A stretch of DNA of 39,563 nucleotides, taken from the NCBI GenBank assembly GCA_035632955.1, contig DASQFU010000119.1:1-39563 (forward strand), read 5' to 3'. Of the stretch, positions 26,926 through 33,703 are shown piece by piece (position 1 is the first letter of the stretch; each line of letters begins with the position of its first letter). The notes under the pieces are model-generated. The model was not told where the DNA came from, did no database searches, and saw only the letters and a program-made list of their open reading frames with translations. A program made the position numbers and the translations under genes. The DNA comes from DASQFU01 sp035632955 (GTDB lineage: Bacteria > Eisenbacteria > RBG-16-71-46).

Positions 26926-27837
26926 GTGAAACTCCTCAGCGACTTCGACGGCGTGTGGACCGATCCGGGGCACGAGGCCCGGGCGCAGGGCGACGTCCTC
27001 GACGAAACGCTGCGATCCTGGGCGCCGGCCGGCGCCACGAATGCCTGGGCGGAATGGCTGGTGACGGCGCGCGCGAAGGTGGGTCGCGAGCCGCGTCGCT
27101 ACGGATGGGCGCCGGGCGGCCACCGGCTGAGCGTGTTCGCCGACGAGGATCCGTTCGCCGCGCACAGCGCCTTGCTGCACTACCTGTTCGTGAGTGCCGG
27201 CGAGGGTCGCGACGCGACGGCGTCGGCGATCCTCGAGACGATCCGCGCCCGCGGCTTCACCGACCTCGACGCGTTTGGCGCGCACACGCACGCCTCCGGT
27301 GTTGCGCGCGTCGCCGGCGAGCGCGGGCCGGAGATCCTTCCGTCCGCCGCGGCGGCCGGGCGGCGAATGCTCGAGCAGGGTATCGAGATCGTCGTGGTCT
27401 CGAACTCCACCGCCGAGAAGCTGGTCAAATGGTTCGCCCACGCCGAGCTGCCCTACACCGTCCATCCCGAGCGCGCGAGCGGCGCCCTGCGCCTGCGCGG
27501 CGGGGCGAAGAAGTTCATCCTCGACCCCGAACGCTCGGAAATGCTGGACGTGGGGGAGGCTCGGATCGACGTCGCGCGCCCCCATTACGCCGAGGTGCTC
27601 GACGCCGAGCGCCCGGGCGCGGTGGTCGGCGACGTGGTCTCGCTCGATCTTGGCTTGCCGCTCCTATGGAAGCGGCGGCGACCCGAGTGGCGCGGCGTGC
27701 GGCTGTTCTGGCTGTTGCGGCCCTACACGCCGTCTTGGCTCGCGGACCAGGTTCGCTCGGCGGCCCGCGGCGAGATCGAGCCGATTGGCGACGGGCTCGA
27801 CGGCGTGGAATCCTCGCTTGGTCGCCCGCGCCGCTGA
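26926..27837 (+). CDS. HAD-like hydrolase
   Basis: This is a 303-residue protein with haloacid-dehalogenase-type motifs: motif I LLSDFDGVWTDP (Asp6, Asp8), motif II VVVSNSTAEKL, a Lys in GAKKFILDP, and motif IV GAVVGDVVSLDLGLP. A cap-like insert lies between motifs I and II (about 20-140). It is probably a phosphatase with an unknown substrate. The start is GTG 26926, three residues before motif I, with a poor ribosome-binding site. Its stop codon is the loop of a perfect hairpin shared with the convergent acetyltransferase. Confidence 0.78.
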   Translation: MKLLSDFDGVWTDPGHEARAQGDVLDETLRSWAPAGATNAWAEWLVTARAKVGREPRRYGWAPGGHRLSVFADEDPFAAHSALLHYLFVSAGEGRDATASAILETIRARGFTDLDAFGAHTHASGVARVAGERGPEILPSAAAAGRRMLEQGIEIVVVSNSTAEKLVKWFAHAELPYTVHPERASGALRLRGGAKKFILDPERSEMLDVGEARIDVARPHYAEVLDAERPGAVVGDVVSLDLGLPLLWKRRRPEWRGVRLFWLLRPYTPSWLADQVRSAARGEIEPIGDGLDGVESSLGRPRR

Positions 27838-27847
27838 GCGGCGCGGG
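27825..27847. terminator. bidirectional hairpin with a stop codon as its loop
   Basis: CCCGCGCCGC (27825-27834) and GCGGCGCGGG (27838-27847) form a perfect 10-bp stem. The three-base loop TGA is the stop codon of the HAD-like gene. The convergent acetyltransferase ends four bases later. There is no T run on either side, so it may terminate both genes inefficiently or act by blocking 3' exonucleases. Confidence 0.55.
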
Positions 27848-27850
27848 ACC

Positions 27851-28732
27851 TCAACGCGGGGTGTCGTAGAACGCGGAACGCCACGGGGCGCGCTCGCGGA
27901 AGCCCAGCCGGCGATAGACGGCCAGCGCCGAGTGGTTGAAATCGTTGACGAACAGGCACGCGCTCCGGCTGCGCTCGAACAGACGGAGGCACAGCTCCGC
28001 GAGCCCGCGGCGCGCGTTCCCGCGGTTGCGATGCTCGGGCGGCGTGTAGACGCCCGAGATCTGAGCGGCGTCGGCGGTGATCGCGCTGACGCTGGCGCGA
28101 AACCGCAAGTCGCCGCGCGCGTCCTTCCACAGGTAGGTGTGGCTGTCACGGCACTCTTCCTCGACGCGCCGGCGATAACCGGCCGGATCCACGTCGCGCG
28201 GATCCTCGTCGAGCTCCTCTGCCCGGAGCTGCGCCCCGCTCACGTACACCAGATCGAAGTCGTCGCGCCGGGCGGGCTCGAGCTCGGGAAGCCGCTCGCC
28301 GGTGGCGAGGTCGGCGGGATCGAGGGACATGTAGACCTGCGAGCGCTCGAGCCGCGGTTGGAATCCGCTGCGGGCGAAGCGCTGGAGGAACGGCGCCACC
28401 GATGCGGTCGGGCCGATGATCTGGAACCGGCGGGGGAGGAAGCCCAACCGGGCGCGCGCCTGGTCCGCGAGCAGGCGCATGGCGGCTTCGTCGTCGCCGA
28501 GCGGCAGCACCGCGCCCGACTGACCGCCGAGATGGAGCAGGCCCGCGATCTCGCCCTCGCGGCGCGCCACCCAGTATTCGTCACGAGTCGCCGCGAGCGA
28601 ATCCCGCAGCGTGAGCGCGAGGAGATAGACGTTGAGCACCGGATCGTGGTCCAGAAAGCCGAACGTCTCCACCAGGTCGGGCGGGCCGAGACGATCCACC
28701 ACCATCTCACCCGCGCGTGGACTCGGAACCAT
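27851..28732 (-). CDS. GNAT-family acetyltransferase, two-domain
   Basis: The C-terminal half (about 200-293) is a GNAT domain with the acetyl-CoA loop in VYTPPEHRNRGNARRGLAEL and the C-terminal FVNDFNHSALAVYRRLGF. The N-terminal half (about 10-150) resembles a degenerate second GNAT fold, as in DUF4081-containing proteins. The acceptor is unknown. The start is ATG 28732. The frame is open to 28966, but the extra residues are low in complexity and overlap the phoB start. ATG 28705 is an alternative. Confidence 0.83.
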   Translation of the reverse strand: MVPSPRAGEMVVDRLGPPDLVETFGFLDHDPVLNVYLLALTLRDSLAATRDEYWVARREGEIAGLLHLGGQSGAVLPLGDDEAAMRLLADQARARLGFLPRRFQIIGPTASVAPFLQRFARSGFQPRLERSQVYMSLDPADLATGERLPELEPARRDDFDLVYVSGAQLRAEELDEDPRDVDPAGYRRRVEEECRDSHTYLWKDARGDLRFRASVSAITADAAQISGVYTPPEHRNRGNARRGLAELCLRLFERSRSACLFVNDFNHSALAVYRRLGFRERAPWRSAFYDTPR

Positions 28733-28897
28733 TGGCGCCCTGCTTCCCAAAGGACCTGGAGGCTCGCGAACGGCCGTGGACCCGCGCAGTCGCGGGGCGC
28801 GACGGGTGTGCCGGACGGCCACCCAAGGCCGATCGTGTTGACAGATGAATTTAGCGCGAGCGCTCGCGGCGCAACAAGGCGGTCCGTCGAGCGAAGA

Positions 28898-28927
28898 TTG
28901 ACCCTCGAGGCGCACGCCGCGTAGCAT
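28898..28927 (+). promoter_or_regulatory. possible phoB promoter
   Basis: TTGACC (28898-28903) and TAGCAT (28922-28927) are 18 bp apart, 22 bp before the phoB ATG. A 14-bp perfect palindrome, CGCGAGCGCTCGCG, lies upstream at 28855-28868. No 11-bp-period repeat array like those further right is visible here. Confidence 0.45.
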
Positions 28928-28949
28928 CCCGGCCGCGAGGAGGCTGCCG

Positions 28950-29648
28950 ATGGGCGAGCTGATCATGGTGATCGAGGACGAGAAGGAGATCCGTGATCTG
29001 ATCCGCTACAACCTCGAGCGAGCCGGATTCCGTGTGAGCGCGGTCGCCGACGGCGAGGAAGGCCTCCGACGCCTGTTCGCATCGCGCCCGGACGCGGTGG
29101 TTCTGGACTTGATGCTGCCCGGGCGCAGCGGCCTCGAAGTGCTCCGCGAGGTACGCAACGAGCCCGCGACGCGCGAGCTGCCAGTGATGGTGCTGACCGC
29201 GCGGTCGGCCGAGATGGACAAGCTCCTCGGGTTCGATCATGGAGCCGACGACTACCTGACGAAGCCATTCAGCCCGCGCGAGCTGATCGCGCGGTTGCGG
29301 GCGTTGCTGCGCCGCGCCCAGCCGAGCCGCGCCGAGGGCGCGATCGAAGTCGGCGCGCTCCGCATCGACACGCTGGCACGCGAGGTGACGTTCAAGGGGC
29401 GTGCGCTCGCGCTCACGCCTCGCGAGTTCGAGCTTTTGGCCTTTCTGGCGCACCGTCCCGGTCGCGTGATGTCGCGGGAGGAGCTGCTGCGCAAGGTGTG
29501 GGGCTACGACTACCTGGGGGAGACCCGAACCGTCGACGTGCATGTCCGCCGGTTGCGCGTGAAGCTCGGCGAGAAGAACCGGCTGATCGAAACCGTGACC
29601 GGCGTCGGGTACAAGATGGTGGCGCCGGCGCGCGCCGCCACTCACTGA
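28950..29648 (+). CDS. phoB: PhoB-type response regulator
   Basis: This is an OmpR/PhoB-family regulator of 232 residues. The receiver has Asp10-Glu11, phospho-acceptor Asp53 (VVLDLMLPGRSG) and the LTKPF Lys near 104. The winged helix (about 130-225) has ALTPREFELLAFLAHRPGRVMSREELL and the recognition-helix region TRTVDVHVRRLRVKLG. The start is set by GAGGAGG. The kinase follows 16 bp later, and the porin and pstS lie downstream, so I assign it to phosphate control. It is the likely binder of the three direct-repeat arrays. Confidence 0.93.
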   Translation: MGELIMVIEDEKEIRDLIRYNLERAGFRVSAVADGEEGLRRLFASRPDAVVLDLMLPGRSGLEVLREVRNEPATRELPVMVLTARSAEMDKLLGFDHGADDYLTKPFSPRELIARLRALLRRAQPSRAEGAIEVGALRIDTLAREVTFKGRALALTPREFELLAFLAHRPGRVMSREELLRKVWGYDYLGETRTVDVHVRRLRVKLGEKNRLIETVTGVGYKMVAPARAATH

Positions 29649-29664
29649 CACGACGGGAGGCCGC

Positions 29665-31431
29665 GTGACGCGGTCGCTGCGCGCGCGCCTGTTCGTCGCC
29701 CAGCTGATCGTGCTGGTGGCGGCGCTGGTGCTGGTGGTCGTCCTGACCGCCCGCGAAGAGCGCGCGTGGCTCGTGCGACATCGGACCGAGCTGCTCGAGC
29801 GAAGCGTCCGACTCTCGTTGCGTGATTTCGCCGCCCCCAGCGTCTCCGCGGCCGGGTGGCCCGCAGCGGCGCAAGCGCTCGGTGAAAGGTTTGGTTATCG
29901 CGTGACGCTGATCGACTCGTCGGGCCGCGTCGTCGGCGACTCCGAGGTCCCGGCCGAACGCCTGTCGCTGCTCGAGAATCACGCCGGTCGGCCGGAGGTG
30001 CGAGCGGCGCTCCAGCAGGATGTCGGGCGCGACGTGCGCCGGAGCGCCACGCTCGGCGTCGAATTGCTGTACGTGGCGATGCCGGTCCGCCGCGTGGCGG
30101 GCCTCGCGGTCGTGAGGATGGCGGAGCCGCTCTCGGAGGTTGCGCGCCTCACCGCGTCGCTCGTGCGCCTGCTGGCGGCGGTCGGGTTCATGGTGTTCGC
30201 GGTGATCGCGGTCGTCATCGCCTGGCTGACCCGCCGGCATACCAAGCGGATCGGCGCCTTGAGCGCGGTCGCGCGACGGCTGGGAGAGGGCGATCCTCGG
30301 GCGCGAGCGCGCGAGCTGCCGGCTGACGACGTGGGACGGCTCGGTCAGGCGATCAACGGCATGGCGAGCGAGCTGAGGCGGCGTCTGAGCGCGCTCGAAC
30401 GCGATCGCGACGAGCGCGAGCAGATCCTCGCTCACATGAACGACGGCGTGGCGTTGGTGGACGGGGCCGGCCACGTCCTTCGGGCGAACCGCGCGCTGGC
30501 CACGATCCTCGGGCTGCCGCTGCCGCCCGAGGTGGGCACGTCGTTTCAGCAGTTCGCCCGCTCGCCGGAGCTGGACGAGCTGTTGCGGGTCGCGCGCCGC
30601 AGCGCCCAGACCGTCGAACTGGACCTGCGGCTGTGGACGCCGCAGCAGCGCTTCTTGCGCGCCACCGCGACGCGCCTGAGCGGGGGCGAGCGCGATGCCG
30701 TGCTGCTCGTGGTCCACGACTTGTCGGAGGTCGAGCGTCTGAACCGCGTGCGCCAGGACTTCGTCGCGAACGTTTCGCACGAGCTCAAGACCCCGCTGAC
30801 CTCGGTGCGGGGCTATGCCGAGACGCTGTTGGAAGGCGGCCTCGACGACCTCGAGCACCGCGAGGATTTTGTGCGCGTGATCCGGGACCAGGCAACGCGG
30901 CTCCAGGTCCTGGTCGAGGACCTGCTCTCGCTCGCCGAGCTGGAACGGCCGGACGCCCGGCTGAGACTCGAGCGCTTCGATCTACGCGAGGCGGTCGAGC
31001 GCCAGCTCGGCGGGTTCCGGGATCGAGCCGAGCGCGCGCGACTCGGACTCGAGCTCGAGGACGGCCCGCCGGTGGTCGTGAGCGCGGATCGCCTGCGGAT
31101 CGAGCAGGTGCTGGCCAACCTGCTCGACAACGCTCTCAAGTACACCGAGCGCGGGCGCGTGCGCGTCCGTGTCGGCGGCGATCCGGTTCATGCCTGGTGC
31201 GAAGTGGAGGACACGGGATCGGGCATCCCCCCGGCCGATCTGCCGCGCATCTTCGAGCGCTTCTATCGCGTCGACAAGGCGCGCTCGCGGGAGAAGGGCG
31301 GCACCGGACTCGGGCTCGCGATCGTCAAGCACATCCTGGATCTCCACGAAGGCGAGGTGCGCGTCCGGAGCGCGCTCGGGGAAGGCAGTGTGTTCCGGAT
31401 CGAGATTCCGAGGGACGCGAGCGCGACGTAG
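29665..31431 (+). CDS. phoR: PhoR-type sensor histidine kinase
   Basis: This is a 588-residue inner-membrane kinase, partner of the adjacent regulator. TM1 is about 8-28, followed by an extracytoplasmic domain (29-165), TM2 about 168-188, HAMP about 190-240, a PAS domain about 250-355, HisKA with His372 (FVANVSHELKTPL) and HATPase with DTGSGIP, FERFYR and GGTGLGLAI. The PAS domain and the PhoB partner fit PhoR. Unlike E. coli PhoR it has a sizeable external domain, so it could sense a ligand directly. The start is GTG 29665 behind GGGAGG. Confidence 0.93.
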   Translation: MTRSLRARLFVAQLIVLVAALVLVVVLTAREERAWLVRHRTELLERSVRLSLRDFAAPSVSAAGWPAAAQALGERFGYRVTLIDSSGRVVGDSEVPAERLSLLENHAGRPEVRAALQQDVGRDVRRSATLGVELLYVAMPVRRVAGLAVVRMAEPLSEVARLTASLVRLLAAVGFMVFAVIAVVIAWLTRRHTKRIGALSAVARRLGEGDPRARARELPADDVGRLGQAINGMASELRRRLSALERDRDEREQILAHMNDGVALVDGAGHVLRANRALATILGLPLPPEVGTSFQQFARSPELDELLRVARRSAQTVELDLRLWTPQQRFLRATATRLSGGERDAVLLVVHDLSEVERLNRVRQDFVANVSHELKTPLTSVRGYAETLLEGGLDDLEHREDFVRVIRDQATRLQVLVEDLLSLAELERPDARLRLERFDLREAVERQLGGFRDRAERARLGLELEDGPPVVVSADRLRIEQVLANLLDNALKYTERGRVRVRVGGDPVHAWCEVEDTGSGIPPADLPRIFERFYRVDKARSREKGGTGLGLAIVKHILDLHEGEVRVRSALGEGSVFRIEIPRDASAT

Positions 31432-31508
31432 GTCCCGGTCTCGAGCGCTGCGCCCTTCGTCTCGGGGCATCTCACCCAATCCGCATGCCCGCTCGCCGGC
31501 CGATACGT

Positions 31509-31525
31509 AACGGCAACCGTTTTTT
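31509..31525 (+). terminator. possible terminator after phoR
   Basis: AACGG (31509-31513) and CCGTT (31517-31521) form a short 5-bp stem with loop CAA, followed by TTTT. It lies 78 bp past the phoR stop. The stem is short, so termination may be partial. It overlaps the left end of the repeat array at 31511. Confidence 0.4.
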
Positions 31526-31577
31526 CCATCCCGTTAACACGCCGGACACCCGCTCGCCCGACCTCTACCGATAGCCT
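31511..31577 (+). promoter_or_regulatory. Pho-box-like array A upstream of the beta-helix gene
   Basis: Heptamers at an 11-bp period: CGGCAAC (31511), TTTTCCA (31522), GTTAACA (31533), GGACACC (31544), CGCCCGA (31555), then TAGCCT (31572-31577) as -10. The GTTAACA-to--10 distance is 39 bp, the same register within one base as arrays B and C. The predicted transcript has a leader of about 225 bases. Confidence 0.6.
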
Positions 31578-31717
31578 CATCTGCGATTCGGGAAGCGGTC
31601 GCGGCTGGCTCATCGCGCATCCGGGAAGGTGCTCCGACAGCAGTCGCTTGCCGCGTGCATGGCGCCTCGTCGTTCTGCTTCGCCGCTTCCCTCCTTTCAT
31701 GTCACTCGGCTCCCCGG

Positions 31718-31747
31718 CCGGCCTGGCACGCCGGCAGGGGAGGCCGG
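31718..31747 (+). promoter_or_regulatory. leader hairpin before the beta-helix gene
   Basis: CCGGCCT (31718-31724) pairs with AGGCCGG (31741-31747) across a 16-base loop inside the long 5' leader of the beta-helix gene. Its role is unknown. The remainder of the 31432-31809 gap holds array A and the phoR terminator candidate, with no gene. Confidence 0.35.
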
Positions 31748-31809
31748 GCTGACAAAGAGCGAGATGTGCGGCACACGTCCACGAGTATCAGACACCCCAG
31801 GGAGGCACC

Positions 31810-33582
31810 ATGCGACTGAGTGTGACCAGCGGCCTTCAAACGTTCCGGCGCGGCGCTGCCGCGGTTGGGATTCTCGCTCTGTCCGCAGGTGCGGCCGGGG
31901 CCCAGATCGTGTTCGACGGCAATCTGCTGTTTGGCAATAGCGCGACCGCGACGCTCGCGGGTCAGTTCTCGGGCGCTCCGACCGCCGCGCCGGCGTGCGC
32001 AGCGGGTTTCAACGCCGTGCAGCTCGGCACCGTTCAGTACACCAACAACAGCTATGCGGATCCGTTGCTCACCGGCGCGATCTATCAGGCCAACGTTGTC
32101 CCGGATTGGCGTCCCGCCGCGGGAAGCCCGGCATTCGGCGGCAACGCCGGCCACGGCAAGGCGGTGGATCTGCCTAACGACGGGTTCTTCCAGGATCGGT
32201 GCTACGTCGGGGGGCTCGGCCCGCAGCCGGAAACCGACTGGACGCAGGGCTGGACCTACTACGACTCGCTCGGCACCACGCGCCAGGATCTCCATCTGCC
32301 GGGCATGCCCGACCCGCGCCCACTGGCGACCTATCAGAACATCAACCTGTATCAGAGCCAGACCTGGTCGGCCGACAGCAACTACCGGATCAACGGGCAG
32401 CTGCGAGTCAAGGATCAGACGACGTTGACGATCGCTCCGGGTGTCGTGGTCTTCCAAGAGCGCGCGACGATCGGAACGCTGATCGTAGAGCGGGGCGGCA
32501 AGCTGATCGCCGACGGCACGGCCGACAAGGTCATCATCATCACGACCGACGCGCCGCCGGATTCACAGGTCACTGGCTCGATCGGCGGCATCGTCATCCA
32601 TGGCCGGGCGACGACCAATGCCGCCAACGCGTGCGCCGGCGACTCGGCGGCGAGCGAAGGCGGCGCGGCCGGCTTCTACGGCGGCAACGACGACACCGAC
32701 AACTCGGGGATCCTGCGCTACGTCCGGGTCGAGTACGCAGGTCGCGAGATCACGCCGAACAACGAGCTGAACTCGTTCACGCTCAATGCGCTCGGGACCG
32801 GAACGAAGCTCGAGTTCCTACAGGCCCACCGAGGCGCCGACGATTCGTTCGAGTTCTTCGGCGGCGCTGCGAACATCCGCTACATCGTCGGCACCGACAA
32901 CACCGACGACGGTCTCGATTGGCAGATGGGGTGGCACGGCAAGGCGCAGTTCGGAGTGATTCGCACCAGCGCGACGCGCGCCCCGTCCGGCACGCAGAAC
33001 GGCGACAAGGGCATCGAGGCGGACAACAAGGAGAACGACGAAGACAACATCACCTGCTCCGGCCGTTCGAATCCCACCGTCTCCCACTTCACGTTCGTTG
33101 GCGACAAGCGGAGCGGCCCCAGCTTCCCCGGGTCCAGCGCCGCCGTCCATCTGCGTCGCGGCACCGCCGGCCAGGTGCTGAACAGCATCCTCTACAACTA
33201 CAAAACGACCGGCCTCCTGGTGGAAGGCAACACCACGTATCAGGCGCACTGCTCGGGAAGTCCGGTCGCTCCTGCACTGCTGTGCGGTGGAACGGCGAAC
33301 GTGCCGCTCGCCGAGGGTCGGGTGTTCGTCGCGCGCGGCGCGCCGAATCCGTTCCGCAACTCTTTCGTGATCCGTTTCGCTCTGCCCCACGCCGCGCGCG
33401 CCAAGGTGGACGTGTTCTCCGCCGATGGCCGTCTGGTGAAGAGCTTCGGCGGCGGTGAGCTGCCGGCTGGCGAGCATGCCTTCACGTGGAACGTGGAGCG
33501 TGCCACGCCGAGCGGCGTCTACTTCTATCGGGTGCTCACGGACGGCGCCGAAGCTACCGGCAAGATTGTTCGGGTCGAATAG
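31810..33582 (+). CDS. secreted beta-helix protein with FlgD/Por-type C-terminal domain
   Basis: The 590-residue protein has a signal peptide (1-31, cut near AGAQ), a region with right-handed beta-helix character (about 190-470: short strands such as TLTIAPGVVVFQE, GIVIHGRA, ILRYVRVEYAG, YIVGTDNTDDGLDWQ) and a C-terminal Ig-like domain (about 510-590: GAPNPFRNSFVIRFALP, KVDVFSADGRLVKSF, SGVYFYRVLTDG). That last domain resembles type-IX or FlgD-like sorting domains that attach proteins to the cell surface. No catalytic motif is visible. It has a Pho-like promoter and precedes a TonB receptor, so a role in capturing or processing a phosphate source is inferred. The start is set by GGGAGG. Confidence 0.85.
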   Translation: MRLSVTSGLQTFRRGAAAVGILALSAGAAGAQIVFDGNLLFGNSATATLAGQFSGAPTAAPACAAGFNAVQLGTVQYTNNSYADPLLTGAIYQANVVPDWRPAAGSPAFGGNAGHGKAVDLPNDGFFQDRCYVGGLGPQPETDWTQGWTYYDSLGTTRQDLHLPGMPDPRPLATYQNINLYQSQTWSADSNYRINGQLRVKDQTTLTIAPGVVVFQERATIGTLIVERGGKLIADGTADKVIIITTDAPPDSQVTGSIGGIVIHGRATTNAANACAGDSAASEGGAAGFYGGNDDTDNSGILRYVRVEYAGREITPNNELNSFTLNALGTGTKLEFLQAHRGADDSFEFFGGAANIRYIVGTDNTDDGLDWQMGWHGKAQFGVIRTSATRAPSGTQNGDKGIEADNKENDEDNITCSGRSNPTVSHFTFVGDKRSGPSFPGSSAAVHLRRGTAGQVLNSILYNYKTTGLLVEGNTTYQAHCSGSPVAPALLCGGTANVPLAEGRVFVARGAPNPFRNSFVIRFALPHAARAKVDVFSADGRLVKSFGGGELPAGEHAFTWNVERATPSGVYFYRVLTDGAEATGKIVRVE

Positions 33583-33601
33583 CCGCATCGGGTTTCACGG
33601 G

Positions 33602-33629
33602 CCGGGGGGGCGGGCAGCCGCCCCTCCGG
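33602..33629 (+). terminator. strong hairpin between beta-helix and receptor genes
   Basis: CCGGGGGGGCGG (33602-33613) and CCGCCCCTCCGG (33618-33629) form a 12-pair stem with loop GCAG and one G-T pair, followed by TTCCTC. It may attenuate transcription so that the secreted protein is made in excess over the receptor, or protect the upstream mRNA. It lies 20 bp past the stop. Confidence 0.5.
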
Positions 33630-33703
33630 TTCCTCAATGCTTCCCCTTGATCCCGCCTGAGCCACGATCCTTCGCACCTTCCCATCGTTGGAGGTCAGAC
33701 CGG

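Noticed and set aside
28838..28843. TTGACA upstream of phoB as its -35
   Set aside because: No usable -10 is found 16-18 bp downstream. The pair at 28898-28927 is better placed.
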